A stretch of DNA of 64,000 nt from Pseudomonadota bacterium (GTDB lineage: Archaea > Thermoplasmatota > SW-10-69-26 > JACQPN01 > JAJPHT01): assembly GCA_021325135.1 (NCBI GenBank), contig JAJPHT010000039.1, forward strand, positions 99,493-163,492. Reading direction: 5' to 3'. Each line of letters opens with the position of its first letter. Position 1 is the first letter of the stretch. The position numbers and the translations under genes were made by a program. The notes under the pieces were generated by a model. That model was given only the letters and a program-made list of their open reading frames with translations. It searched no databases and was not told where the DNA came from. Positions 50,356 through 58,940 of the stretch are shown piece by piece.

Positions 50356-50847
50356 TCAGGAGGGCCACTGGTCGACGACCTCCAGCTTCACGGGCTCCGC
50401 CGTGAGGTCGTAGGCGCGCCACGAGTAGGCGTTGTAGGGGTACGCGATGATGAGGTGCGTGTGCCCGAAGTGGGAGAAGAACTGCCGGTCCGCGTCGGAG
50501 GGGATGGGGTACGGGCTGGGGTGGCTGTGCACCGTGCCCACGAGGGAGGGGTCGACGGGGAGGTGCCAGGTGTTCATGAACGTGTGGCTCCCGCCGCCGA
50601 TCGTGCCGGGCACGAGCACCAGCTCGGTGATGACGCCCTTCTCGGCGCGCAGCGCGGCGCCGTATTCCCGCGGATGGTTCGCGCGCCCCATCTGCGCCAT
50701 GACGTCCACGACCTCGCGGTGGATGCTGTGGACCTTGCGGCGCCGCGGCGCGACGGGACCGATCTCCCTCCCCTTTGCGGGGACGAGGGCGTCGACCTTC
50801 GTGGGCTCCGCGGGGGGCTTGCGGAAGAAGCGGTCGAAGAGGCCCAC
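50356..50847 (-). CDS. JAMM/MPN-domain metalloprotease
   Basis: A 163-residue JAB1/MPN/Mov34-type protein. The active site is complete: Glu61 in HPREYGAAL and the motif HSHPSPYPIPSDAD at 107-120 with zinc ligands His107, His109 and Asp120 and the catalytic Ser117. Family members remove ubiquitin-like proteins from conjugates or process their precursors; archaeal members act on SAMPs. An N-terminal basic tail (residues 1-40) is extra. The GTG at 50847 is the start. A beta-grasp candidate partner is at 59560. Confidence 0.9.
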   Translation of the reverse strand: MGLFDRFFRKPPAEPTKVDALVPAKGREIGPVAPRRRKVHSIHREVVDVMAQMGRANHPREYGAALRAEKGVITELVLVPGTIGGGSHTFMNTWHLPVDPSLVGTVHSHPSPYPIPSDADRQFFSHFGHTHLIIAYPYNAYSWRAYDLTAEPVKLEVVDQWPS

Positions 50848-50897
50848 GTGCCGGAGCAGGGGGGCGCGCCGAAAAGGGTTGTGGGAAAGGGATGCAC

Positions 50898-50925
50898 GGT
50901 CCCCGGGGGATGCGTTCCGGGGACC
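50898..50925. repeat. 9-bp inverted repeat upstream of the JAMM gene
   Basis: GGTCCCCGG (50898-50906) and CCGGGGACC (50917-50925) around ten bases. It is in the 282-base space between the JAMM start and the gene at 51130. No gene is seen in that space, apart from the second weak CCGGTC/GACCGG symmetry near 51075. Confidence 0.45.
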
Positions 50926-51129
50926 ATGAGGGGGATGCGGGGGCGCGCGTCATCATGCGACCGCGAGGGCGGCTTCATAGAGGGTGCGAAGCCGCGCGCG
51001 CCCCTTGAGACCCTGGAAACCGGTGGCTGGCTTGGGCTTGAACCCCAGTGCACCGAAACTGCCGTCCGGTCTTGGAGGGCGGGACCGGAACAGCGCAACG
51101 CGGATAACCCGACAGAGGGGGTCATCGTC

Positions 51130-51504
51130 GTGCACTTCTCCACCGCCGGGGCCGACTTCGCCTGGGACCCCGAGGCGCGCCTGATCAAGGTCCACTTCCG
51201 CCGGATGCAGGAGACGACGATGCTGGAGCGCGAGGCCGCCGCCCGCGCCATCCGGGCGTGGACCCGCGAGGGGCCCTACGGCGTCCTGGCGGACGGCGAA
51301 GGGGTCGGCGAGACGGCGCCGGGCGCCTTGGCATTCTGGGCCGGCTTCTTCCGCCTCTCCCGAGCGCCCGTCCACATCGCGGTCGTGGGCTTCCCCGCCG
51401 AGCAGGAGCGCGCGCTGCGGGCGTGGGAGGCGAGGTACGGGCTCCGGCTGCGCGCGTTCGCCTCCGCGGGGGACGCCCTCGCGTGGCTCTCGGCGCCCGC
51501 CTAG
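51130..51504 (+). CDS. STAS-like small protein
   Basis: A 124-residue protein starting at a GTG. Strand-helix pattern: STAGADFAWDPEARLIKVHF, a helix (EREAAARAIRAWTREG), strand PVHIAVVGFP and helix EQERALRAWEARYGL, resembling SpoIIAA/DUF3478-type proteins, but this is a fold-level guess. No Cys. It ends in a CTAG stop overlap with nadK. Confidence 0.55.
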   Translation: MHFSTAGADFAWDPEARLIKVHFRRMQETTMLEREAAARAIRAWTREGPYGVLADGEGVGETAPGALAFWAGFFRLSRAPVHIAVVGFPAEQERALRAWEARYGLRLRAFASAGDALAWLSAPA

Positions 51505-52310
51505 CTCAGCCGGCTGCGCAGCCGGTGGTAGAAGTGCTGCCGGAAGCGCACGAAGCGCGCGCGCTCCTCGGAGGCCCAGAGGGTCAGCCGGTCGCCCTCG
51601 TGCATCTCGACCTCCACCTGGCCGTCCACGACGACGATGGCCTCCTTCTCGCGCTGCATGATGCGCGCCTGGAGCACCGTGTCGGGGGGAAGGACCATGG
51701 GGCGGCTGCTGAGGCTGAACGCGGCGAGGGGCACGACGGCGAAGCACTCCACGCGCGGGTCCACGATGGGGCCCCCCGCGCTCATGGCGTAGGAGGTGGA
51801 GCCGGTGGGCGTCGCGACGATGAGGCCGTCGCCCCGCAGGCGCACGACCTCGCGGTCGTTCCAGCCCACCTCGAACTGGAGGATCTTGGCGATGCGCTTC
51901 GTCTTCACCGCGACCTCGTTGGTGGCGTCGGGGAGGCGCTTGTTGTTGAGCGAGGCCGCGATCTTGAGCCGATGCTCCACGAAGTAGTCCCCCGAGAGGA
52001 CGCGCCGCAGGCCGTCGGCCAGCTCGATGGGCTCGATCTCGGTGAGGAAGCCAAGCTCGCCCATGTTGATGCCGAAGACGGGCGCCTTGTTCTGCTGGAG
52101 GGCGTGGAGGATCGTGCCGTCGCCGCCCACCACCACCAGCACGTCCACCTTCATGTCCGCCAGGGGCGCCGAGGCGACGGGCTCCGAGAGGTGCTTGGCC
52201 AGTTCGTCCTCGACGACGAGGTCGGCCTTGCCGTGGAGGAACTGCACGACGTGGTTGGCCACCTTCACGCGGCGCGGGTCGCCCGGGCGCGCCGAGAGGC
52301 CGATCCTCAT
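51501..52310 (-). CDS. nadK: NAD kinase
   Basis: A 269-residue NAD kinase making NADP. The GGDGT motif (VVVVGGDGTILHALQQ) near residue 60, the NMGELGFLTEI motif near 82 and the second nucleotide site GLIVATPTGSTSYAMSAGGP near 162 are all present. Length and order match archaeal enzymes. Its start overlaps the IMPase stop by four bases (ATGA), so translation is coupled. It is convergent with the STAS-like gene by a CTAG stop overlap. Confidence 0.95.
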   Translation of the reverse strand: MRIGLSARPGDPRRVKVANHVVQFLHGKADLVVEDELAKHLSEPVASAPLADMKVDVLVVVGGDGTILHALQQNKAPVFGINMGELGFLTEIEPIELADGLRRVLSGDYFVEHRLKIAASLNNKRLPDATNEVAVKTKRIAKILQFEVGWNDREVVRLRGDGLIVATPTGSTSYAMSAGGPIVDPRVECFAVVPLAAFSLSSRPMVLPPDTVLQARIMQREKEAIVVVDGQVEVEMHEGDRLTLWASEERARFVRFRQHFYHRLRSRLS

Positions 52311-53074
52311 GGCTTCCCGGCCCCCAGGGCCTTGGCGGCTTCGCGCGTGGGCGCGGCGGTGAGGCCGAAGCGCGGCACCAGGGAGAGCGCCATGTCCAGG
52401 TCATCGCCCGCGCGGTCGAGCACGACGCCGTCCGCCTCGCGGACGATGAGCGTCGCGGCCGCCACGTCGATGATCCTCAGGATGGGGCGCGAGTAGTGGT
52501 AGCCGTCGAGGCCGCCCGCGGCGACGAGGCTCATCTCCAGCGCGGTGGCGCCGAAGCAGCGCATGGCGCCGGGGCCGGGGAGCAGCCCGGTCGTGGAGCC
52601 CACCGCGAAGACGTGGTCCTTGCCGGAGGCGCGCACCCGGATGGGCCGGCCGTTGCGCGTGGCGCCCTGTCCCGCGACGGCCTCGTAGCGCTCGCCGGTG
52701 CAGAGGTTCTGCACGAGGCCCACGTCCACGTCCGAGAGCGTCTTGCGCCCCAGGGCGAGGCTCACGCAGTAGAACGGGATGCCGCGCGCCGCGTTGGTCG
52801 TGCCGTCGATGGGGTCGGCCACCAGGAGCCGGTCCCCCTTGAGGTCGATGAAGCCGGCCTCCTCGGAGAGGAGGTTGATGCGGTCCTTCTTGCGGGCCTT
52901 GAGGATGCGGACGATCTCGCGCTCGGCCAGGTCGTCCACCATCTTGGTGGCCGTGCCGTCGGCGCCGATGCCCAGCTCCTCGCCCCACCGCTCGGGCTGC
53001 GAGTCCTTCACGACGCGGGCCACGGCGTCGGCCATCTCCCGCAGCAGCGCGAGGTCCGCGTCCGGGTCCGCCAC
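52307..53074 (-). CDS. Inositol monophosphatase/fructose bisphosphatase-family phosphatase
   Basis: A 255-residue IMPase-superfamily enzyme. Metal-binding motifs: EE at 71-72, DPIDGTTN at 87-94 and IIDVAAATLIVREADG near the C-terminus. Archaeal proteins of this type often act on both inositol phosphates and fructose-1,6-bisphosphate. The GTG at 53074 is chosen because it is about 27 bases downstream of the TATA element at 53097-53105, matching a leaderless transcript. It precedes and overlaps nadK. Confidence 0.88.
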   Translation of the reverse strand: MADPDADLALLREMADAVARVVKDSQPERWGEELGIGADGTATKMVDDLAEREIVRILKARKKDRINLLSEEAGFIDLKGDRLLVADPIDGTTNAARGIPFYCVSLALGRKTLSDVDVGLVQNLCTGERYEAVAGQGATRNGRPIRVRASGKDHVFAVGSTTGLLPGPGAMRCFGATALEMSLVAAGGLDGYHYSRPILRIIDVAAATLIVREADGVVLDRAGDDLDMALSLVPRFGLTAAPTREAAKALGAGKP

Positions 53075-53096
53075 AGAAGTTGTGATCCCCGGCACT

Positions 53097-53105
53097 CTTA
53101 TAAAG
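53097..53105. promoter_or_regulatory. Shared bidirectional TATA box for aIF5A and the IMPase operon
   Basis: CTTATAAAG is nearly palindromic. Going right, transcription would begin about 53128, eight bases before the aIF5A ATG. Going left, it would begin at about 53074, exactly at the IMPase GTG. One TATA element at the middle of a 61-base divergent gap serves both. Confidence 0.55.
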
Positions 53106-53135
53106 GGGCTCCTCGATGGGCCGCCCGATCCCGGC

Positions 53136-53534
53136 ATGTCCACGGAACAGGCAGAAGTTCGTCAGCTCAAGGTCGGTCGCTACGTGGTCATCGACGAGGA
53201 GCCCTGCAAGATCCTCGACATCACCACCTCGAAGCCGGGGAAGCACGGCGCCGCCAAGGCGCGCATCGAGGCCGTCGGCATGTTCGACGGCGTGAAGCGC
53301 AGCATGGTCTCCCCCGTGACAGAGAAGTGCAAGATCCCCATGATCGACAAGAGGAAGGTCCAGATCATCAACATGCACGGGGACCACGCCAACGTCATGG
53401 ACATGGAGACCTACGAGCAGTACGAGCTTCCCATGAGCGCGGGCGAGAAGGCCGCCCTCTCGGCCGGCGCCGAGGTCATGATCATGGAAGCCATGGGCAA
53501 GAAGAAGTTCTACAACGTCGGCGACGACGAGTGA
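53136..53534 (+). CDS. eif5A: Translation initiation factor aIF5A
   Basis: A 132-residue aIF5A with the SH3-like N-domain and OB C-domain. The hypusine or deoxyhypusine lysine is Lys36 in TSKPGKHGAAKARIE. It promotes elongation through difficult peptides such as polyproline. Length and motif are typical. It is monocistronic, with a hairpin and an 11-T run 45 bases past the stop. Confidence 0.96.
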   Translation: MSTEQAEVRQLKVGRYVVIDEEPCKILDITTSKPGKHGAAKARIEAVGMFDGVKRSMVSPVTEKCKIPMIDKRKVQIINMHGDHANVMDMETYEQYELPMSAGEKAALSAGAEVMIMEAMGKKKFYNVGDDE

Positions 53535-53542
53535 CGCTCCAC

Positions 53543-53589
53543 GGCGCCGCAGGCGCCACCCTCCCCCTGGGGGCTCCCTTTTTTTTTTT
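53543..53589 (+). terminator. Intrinsic terminator of aIF5A gene
   Basis: GGCGCC/GCA/GGCGCC hairpin and CCCCCTGGGGG, then 11 T residues (53579-53589). This is the strongest T-run in the window and lies directly before the pyrF ATG at 53599. Confidence 0.8.
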
Positions 53590-53598
53590 GAGGACACC

Positions 53599-54459
53599 AT
53601 GACGCGCCCCAGGACCGACGCCAGCCTTTTCCCCGATCCCGCCCTCTCGCGCCCCGAGAGCATGCTGAGCTTCCGCGAGCGCCTGCACCAGACCGCGAAG
53701 CGCAACGACTCGTGGCTCTGCGTCGGCCTCGACCCCGATCTTTCCAAGCTCCCCGCCGCGGGCCCGGTCGCCGAGGAGGCGCGCCGCTTCCTCCTGGGCG
53801 TCATCGACGCGACGAAGGGCCTCGTGTGCGCCTACAAGCCCAACAGCGCGTTCTACGAGGCGCTGGGCGAGGACGGCCACGACGTCCTCTCCGACGTGTG
53901 CGCCCACGCGTCGCGCCACGCCCCCGTGATCCTCGACGCCAAGCGCGCCGACATCGGCAACACCGCCAAGGCCTACGCCAAGTGGGCCTTCGACGTGCTG
54001 CGCGCGGACGCCATCACCGTCGCCCCCTACATGGGCCGCGACTCGGTGGAGCCCTTCTTCGAGCGCCCCGAGCGCGGCTGCTTCGTCCTCGCGCGCACGA
54101 GCAACCCGGGCAGCGCGGACCTCCAGGCGCTCCGCCTCGACACGGGCGAGCACGTCTACGAGCGCACGGTGAAGCTCGCGCGCGGCTGGAACGTGCACGG
54201 CAACGTGGGCCTCGTGGCAGGCGCCACCGCGCCCGACGAGCTTCGCCGCATCCGCGAGCTTGCCGGCCCCGACATGCTCCTCCTCGTCCCGGGCGTCGGC
54301 GCCCAAGGCGGCAGCGCGGAGCACGCGATCCGCTTCGGCGCGAACGCCATGGGGGACAACGCCATCGTCAACGCCAGCCGCGCGGTCCTCTACGCGCCCG
54401 ACCCCGCCAAGGCGGCGGCCGACCTGCGCGCCGAGCTGAACCGCTTCCGCGCGCGCTAG
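53599..54459 (+). CDS. pyrF: Orotidine 5'-phosphate decarboxylase
   Basis: A 286-residue OMP decarboxylase of the longer type 2 family, last step of UMP synthesis. The active site DAKRADIGNTAKAYAKW (about residues 114-130) has the Lys-Asp-x-Lys-like catalytic array, and VAPYMGRDSVEPFFERP, LVPGVGAQGG and NASRAVLYAP are the substrate-binding segments. Start ATG 53599; an ATG at 53662 is also possible. It has no neighbours from the pyrimidine pathway here. It shares a CTAG stop overlap with the mini-protein at 54456. Confidence 0.95.
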   Translation: MTRPRTDASLFPDPALSRPESMLSFRERLHQTAKRNDSWLCVGLDPDLSKLPAAGPVAEEARRFLLGVIDATKGLVCAYKPNSAFYEALGEDGHDVLSDVCAHASRHAPVILDAKRADIGNTAKAYAKWAFDVLRADAITVAPYMGRDSVEPFFERPERGCFVLARTSNPGSADLQALRLDTGEHVYERTVKLARGWNVHGNVGLVAGATAPDELRRIRELAGPDMLLLVPGVGAQGGSAEHAIRFGANAMGDNAIVNASRAVLYAPDPAKAAADLRAELNRFRAR

Positions 54460-54590
54460 AGCCGGACGCGCTGAAGCGCGATCCCCTTGTGCATCGACTC
54501 CTTGAGATGCGCCGCGACCTTCACCTGCATCGCCTCGGGCGACGCGGCCGCGAACGTCGTGCCGCACAACAGGCACCGAAGGCGATCCAT
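54456..54590 (-). CDS. 44-residue zinc-finger-like mini-protein
   Basis: A short frame from ATG 54590: MDRLRCLLCGTTFAAASPEA, then MQVKVAAHLKESMHKGIALQ and RVRL. It reads C-x2-C, then His-x5-His after about 22 residues, a C2H2-like metal site close to the DUF1059 type. It is downstream of argD on the same strand, and its stop interlocks with that of pyrF (CTAG), which supports it as a real gene. Confidence 0.6.
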   Translation of the reverse strand: MDRLRCLLCGTTFAAASPEAMQVKVAAHLKESMHKGIALQRVRL

Positions 54591-54613
54591 GAAGGTTCAG
54601 GCGCTTCAGGGGG

Positions 54614-55816
54614 TCAAAGGTTGCGCGAAGGGTCCGAAGGGCCCCTTCGGCTGACCACCTTCTCCAGGATCGAGACCGCCTCGTCCACCTCGTGCCCCGT
54701 CACCACGAGGGGCGGCGCGAGGCGCAGGACGTGGTCCCCGATGGCGTTGAGGAGGAGCCCCGCCTGCTCGGCGTCGGTCTTGACGGCCTTGGCGATGGGG
54801 GCCTCCAGCTCGACGCCCACGAGGAGGCCGAGGCCGCGCACCTCCTTGACGCCCGGCACGCGCGTCTTGACCTGGTCGCGCAGGTAGGCGCCGGTGACGT
54901 CGGCGTTCTCCACGAGGCGCTGCCGCTGGAGGACGTCCAGCGTGGCCAGGGCGGCCGCGGTGGCGAGGGGGTTGCCGCCGAACGTGCAGCCGTGGTCCCC
55001 CGGCGCGAGGAGCGCCGCTGAGCGGCTCGTGAAGAGGACGGCGCCCATGGGGACGCCCGACGCGATGCCCTTGGCCAGGGTGGTGATATCAGGGCGGACG
55101 CCGAAGTGCATCGAGGCGAGGAAGCGGCCCGTCCTGCCCACGCCGGTCTGCACCTCGTCGGCGACGAGGAGCGCGTCGTTCGCGGCGCAGAGGCGCTGGA
55201 CGGCCTGCACGAACTCGGGCTTGAGCGCGCGCACGCCGCCCTCGCCCTGCACGAACTCCAGGAAGACGCCCGCGACGGGCTGGCGCGCGAAGGCCATCTC
55301 CAGGGCGACGACGTCGTTCGCCGGGACGTGGACGATGCCCTCGGGGAGGGGCCCGAAGTCCTTCTGGTACTTGGGCTGGCCCGTGAGGCGGACCGTGGCC
55401 GTGGTGCGGCCGTGGAAGCTCTGCTCCAGCGCGATCACGACCGCCTCCGGCTTGCCCTTGGCGTGCGCGTGGCGGCGCACGGTCTTCAGCGCAAGCTCGT
55501 TGGCCTCGGCGCCGCTGTTGCAGAAGAAGACCTTCTCGTAGCCCGTGACCGCGGCGAGCCGCTCGGCGCAGCGGAGCACGTTCTCCGTCGCGTAGAGGTT
55601 GCTCACGTGGATGAGCCTCTCCGCCTGCTTCTGGATGGCGCGCACGACGTCGGGGTGCGAGTGGCCGGTGCTGCACACGGCGATGCCGGCGATGAAGTCG
55701 AGATATCGTTTTCCGGCCGCGTCGTAGAGGTGGCAGCCCTGGCCGCGGTCCATGACGAGGCCCGGCGTCGCGTAGGTGGGCGCCAGCGAGGTCTCCCATC
55801 GGCCCTTGAGGTCCAT
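54614..55816 (-). CDS. argD: Acetylornithine aminotransferase
   Basis: A 400-residue class III PLP aminotransferase. Schiff-base Lys in TTLAKGIASGVPMGA, cofactor motif DEVQTGVGRTGRF, and the N-terminal CSTGHSHPDVVRAI and FCNSGAEANELALKT (phosphate-binding) are intact. It converts N-acetylglutamate semialdehyde to N-acetylornithine; position after argCJB confirms the role, although class III aminotransferases also make lysine precursors. Starts at ATG 55816. Confidence 0.95.
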   Translation of the reverse strand: MDLKGRWETSLAPTYATPGLVMDRGQGCHLYDAAGKRYLDFIAGIAVCSTGHSHPDVVRAIQKQAERLIHVSNLYATENVLRCAERLAAVTGYEKVFFCNSGAEANELALKTVRRHAHAKGKPEAVVIALEQSFHGRTTATVRLTGQPKYQKDFGPLPEGIVHVPANDVVALEMAFARQPVAGVFLEFVQGEGGVRALKPEFVQAVQRLCAANDALLVADEVQTGVGRTGRFLASMHFGVRPDITTLAKGIASGVPMGAVLFTSRSAALLAPGDHGCTFGGNPLATAAALATLDVLQRQRLVENADVTGAYLRDQVKTRVPGVKEVRGLGLLVGVELEAPIAKAVKTDAEQAGLLLNAIGDHVLRLAPPLVVTGHEVDEAVSILEKVVSRRGPSDPSRNL

Positions 55817-55819
55817 CCT

Positions 55820-56590
55820 TCAGGCCTCCTGGAACAGCGTGCCGGCGTCGTGCCCCTCCGCGAGGAGGGAGAGGCCGGGCTCGTCGAGCACGCGCACGCG
55901 GGCCCCGCTGGCCAGGGCGTCAAGCGCGCCGCGGATCTTGGGGATCATGCCGCCGGTGGCGACGCCGCCCGAGATCAGCTCCTCGGCGCCCGCGCGGGTG
56001 AGCACGGGGACGGGCTTGCCGGTGGGCCCGCGCACGGCGGGCACGTCGGTGAGGAGCAGCAGGTCGCGGGCGCCGAGGCTGCGCGCGACGGCGCTGGCCA
56101 CCTCGTCGGCGTTGCAGTTGAGAGGCCCCTCGGCGTCCACGGCGATGGGGCCCACGACGGGCGTGACGCCGTTGAACGCCAGGTGGCGCAGGAGGTCCGC
56201 GTTGACCTCGGTCACGGTGCCGACGCGGCCCAGCGCGGGGTCCTTGACGACGCCCTGCGTGGTCTGCGCGTCGCGGCCCGTGAGGCTCACGGCGGGCGAG
56301 CCCGCGAGGGTGAGCGCGTGGGCCAGCGAGCGCCCGATCTGGCCGAAGACGGGCTCCGCGATCTCCAGCGTCTTCTCGTCGGTGACGCGCAGGCCGTTCA
56401 CGAAGCGCGCCTCGATGCCGGTGGCGGCGAGGGCACTCGTCACCTGGGCTCCGCCGCCGTGGACGACCACGAGGCGGCGGCCGGAGGCGCGCAGCGCGGA
56501 GAGGCGGGAGGCGAGCGCGGCGAGGCCCGAGGGGGTCTCGATGCTGCGCCCGCCGAGCTTGACGACGGTGATTCCGGGGTTGTGGGCCAT
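55820..56590 (-). CDS. argB: Acetylglutamate kinase
   Basis: A 256-residue amino acid kinase. ITVVKLGGRSIETPSGLAAL, VVHGGGAQVTSAL, and VTEVNADLLRHLAFNGVTPV are conserved segments, with the final IRGALDALASGARV helix region. It phosphorylates N-acetylglutamate. Directly followed by argD (3-base gap), preceded by argJ (9-base gap). ATG 56590. Confidence 0.94.
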   Translation of the reverse strand: MAHNPGITVVKLGGRSIETPSGLAALASRLSALRASGRRLVVVHGGGAQVTSALAATGIEARFVNGLRVTDEKTLEIAEPVFGQIGRSLAHALTLAGSPAVSLTGRDAQTTQGVVKDPALGRVGTVTEVNADLLRHLAFNGVTPVVGPIAVDAEGPLNCNADEVASAVARSLGARDLLLLTDVPAVRGPTGKPVPVLTRAGAEELISGGVATGGMIPKIRGALDALASGARVRVLDEPGLSLLAEGHDAGTLFQEA

Positions 56591-56599
56591 GATATCAGA

Positions 56600-57832
56600 T
56601 CAGGTGGTGTAGTCGGCGTTGATCTTGACGTAGTCGTAGCTGAAGTCGCAGCCCCACGCGGTGGCGCTGTGCTCGCCGTCGTGGAGATCCACGGTGAAGA
56701 CGACGTGGTCCTTGTCCACGATGCGCCGCAGGCCGTCCTTGTCCAGCGTCTCGCACGGCTCGCCGGCCTTGAGGACCCAGGCGGCGCCGGCGGCGCTCTT
56801 GACCTGGATGTCCACCTTGGCGGGGTCGAACTCGGCGCCGCTGTACCCCACGGCCGCGAGGATGCGGCCCCAGTTGGGGTCGCGCCCGAAGACCGCGGTC
56901 TTGACCAGCGGGCTCTTGGTCACGCTGCGGGCCGCGAGGCGCGCGTCCTCCAGGCTGCGCGCGTTCTCGACGCGCACCTCCAGAAGGGTGGTCGCGCCCT
57001 CGCCGTCGCGGGCGATCTTCTTCGCCAGCGTCTCGCAGACGAGGTGGAGCGCCTCCTTGAGCTGGTGATAGCCCTTCGCGCGCGTGACGACGGGGTTGCC
57101 CGCCGCGCCGTTGGCGAGGACCGCGACCATGTCGTTGGTGGACGTGTCGCCGTCCACGCTGATCATGTTGAACGTCGCGTTCACGGCCTCGCGCAGCGCG
57201 GTCTGGAGCGCGTCGGCCTCGACGGCGGCGTCGGTGACGATCCACGAGAGCATGGTCGCCATGTTGGGGTGGATCATGCCGCTCCCCTTGGCGACGCCGC
57301 CCACGTGGACCACGGTGCCGTTGATCTCGGCCTCCACGAGCACCTCCTTGGGCACGAGGTCGGTGGTCATCATGGCGGCGGCGACGTTGCCCGGCTCGGC
57401 CGCGTCCAGCGTGCCGACGCAGTTCTTGATGCCCTCGCGCACGATGTCCATGGGCAGGTGGCGGCCGATGACGCCCGTCGAGGCGACGATGACCTCTTCG
57501 GGCTGGACGTTGAGGCAGCGAGCGGTGATCTCGGCCATCTCCAGCGCGTCGCGCATGCCCTGCTCGCCGGTGGCGGCGTTCGCGCAGCCGGCGTTGCACA
57601 CGATGGCGCGGGCGCGGCCGCTGCGCAGCGTGCGCTCGCTGACGATGACGGGCGCGGCGCGCACCTTGTTGGTGGTGAACACGCCCGCCGCGGTCGTGCC
57701 GGGCATCGTGCTGTAGATGACGCTGAGGTCCTTGCGCATCCGCTTGATGCCCGCGGGGTAGCCCTGGGCCTTGAAGCCCTTGACCTTGTGGATGCCGCCC
57801 TCGATGACGCGGGGCCCCACCGAGTGGACCAT
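56600..57832 (-). CDS. argJ: Glutamate N-acetyltransferase / ornithine acetyltransferase
   Basis: A 410-residue ArgJ. The self-cleavage site lies at the Thr of MIHPNMATMLSW; cleavage yields alpha and beta subunits. Other conserved parts are STGVIGRHLPMDI and GDTSTNDMVAVLANGAAG. It recycles the acetyl group, which makes the pathway cyclic. The gene starts at ATG 57832 next to the argC stop. Confidence 0.95.
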   Translation of the reverse strand: MVHSVGPRVIEGGIHKVKGFKAQGYPAGIKRMRKDLSVIYSTMPGTTAAGVFTTNKVRAAPVIVSERTLRSGRARAIVCNAGCANAATGEQGMRDALEMAEITARCLNVQPEEVIVASTGVIGRHLPMDIVREGIKNCVGTLDAAEPGNVAAAMMTTDLVPKEVLVEAEINGTVVHVGGVAKGSGMIHPNMATMLSWIVTDAAVEADALQTALREAVNATFNMISVDGDTSTNDMVAVLANGAAGNPVVTRAKGYHQLKEALHLVCETLAKKIARDGEGATTLLEVRVENARSLEDARLAARSVTKSPLVKTAVFGRDPNWGRILAAVGYSGAEFDPAKVDIQVKSAAGAAWVLKAGEPCETLDKDGLRRIVDKDHVVFTVDLHDGEHSATAWGCDFSYDYVKINADYTT

Positions 57833-58849
57833 TCAGGGACCACCTCCGAGGACGGGGAGGCCCAGCGCGCGCTCGAAGCCGCTCATGAGGTTCATGTTCT
57901 CGATGGCCTGGCCCGCGCCGCCCTTGACGAGGTTGTCGATGGCGCTCGTGACGACGTACACGCTGCCGTTGACGTGGGGCTTGACGTGGGCGAGGTTCGT
58001 GTTGCGGACGTGCTTCGTGTCGGGCTCGAAATCGACGATCTTGGCGAAGGGCTCGTCCGCGTAGGCCTTCTGATAGCGTTCCGAAAGCTCGGCCGCGCTG
58101 AGGGCAGGGCCCCGGGCGACCGCGTAGGCGGTGGCGAGGATGCCGCGGTTCATGGGGACGACGTGCGGCGTGAAGGCGACGTTGACGCCCCAGCCGCCCG
58201 CGCCCGTGAGCGTCTCGGCGATCTCGGGCTGGTGGCGGTGCGTGCCCACCTTGTAGGCGCTGGCCGACTCGTTCTGCTCGGGGAAGTGGTGCGTCTCGCT
58301 GGGCTCCTTGCCGGCGCCGCTGATGCCGGAGACGGCGTCCACGATGAGGAGGGGCTCCACGAGGCGCTGCTGCACGAGGGGCAGGAGCGCGAGCGCGCTG
58401 GCCGTGGGGTAGCAGCCGGGGTTCGCGACGAGCCTGGCCGTGCGGATGCGGCCCGCGTTGACCTCGGGCAGGCCGTAGACCGCGCCCTGCGCGAGGGGCG
58501 CCGCGCCGTAGTGCTTGATGGAGGCGCCGGGGCTCAGGCGGTGGTCGCCGGAGAGGTCGACGACCTTGACGCCCGCCGCGAGGAGGTCGGGCGCCAGCGT
58601 GCGCGCGACGCCGCTGGGCGTGGCGGTGAAGACGAGGTCCAGGTCCGCCAGGTCCGCGGGCGCCATGCCCGTGAACTCCTGGGGGACGAGGTGCCCGAAG
58701 GTGGGGAAGGAGGAGGCCGCGGGCTTCCCCGCCTTGGTGGCGGAGGCCAGCTTCGCGACCTTGGCGTGGGGGTGCGCGAGGAGGTGGCGGAGAAGCTCGG
58801 TGCCCAGGTAGCCCGTGGCGCCGACGATGCCCACGCGGAGTTGGCTCAT
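57833..58849 (-). CDS. argC: N-acetyl-gamma-glutamyl-phosphate reductase
   Basis: A 338-residue reductase. The dinucleotide motif VGIVGATGYLGTELLRHL is at the N-terminus, the active-site Cys in LVANPGCYPTASALAL and the His of TPHVVPMNRGILAT complete the site. First gene of argCJBD; it begins at ATG 58849. The promoter would lie in the 91 bases up to 58940, where no clear TATA box was seen. Confidence 0.95.
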   Translation of the reverse strand: MSQLRVGIVGATGYLGTELLRHLLAHPHAKVAKLASATKAGKPAASSFPTFGHLVPQEFTGMAPADLADLDLVFTATPSGVARTLAPDLLAAGVKVVDLSGDHRLSPGASIKHYGAAPLAQGAVYGLPEVNAGRIRTARLVANPGCYPTASALALLPLVQQRLVEPLLIVDAVSGISGAGKEPSETHHFPEQNESASAYKVGTHRHQPEIAETLTGAGGWGVNVAFTPHVVPMNRGILATAYAVARGPALSAAELSERYQKAYADEPFAKIVDFEPDTKHVRNTNLAHVKPHVNGSVYVVTSAIDNLVKGGAGQAIENMNLMSGFERALGLPVLGGGP

Positions 58850-58940
58850 GTCGGGCCCACTCTATGCGGTCGCGGGCTTCAGCGTGACGACGGATTTGGC
58901 GGCTCCCTGGTCACGCGTGTCCGATTCTGGTCAAGCCTGC

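Noticed and set aside
51030..51110. tRNA-like GGGTTCAAGCCC on the minus strand
   Set aside because: T-stem does not pair past two bases and no other tRNA arms are found.
54614..58849. Lysine (AAA) pathway instead of arginine
   Set aside because: ArgJ with its self-cleavage site is specific to arginine synthesis, and no LysW carrier is present.
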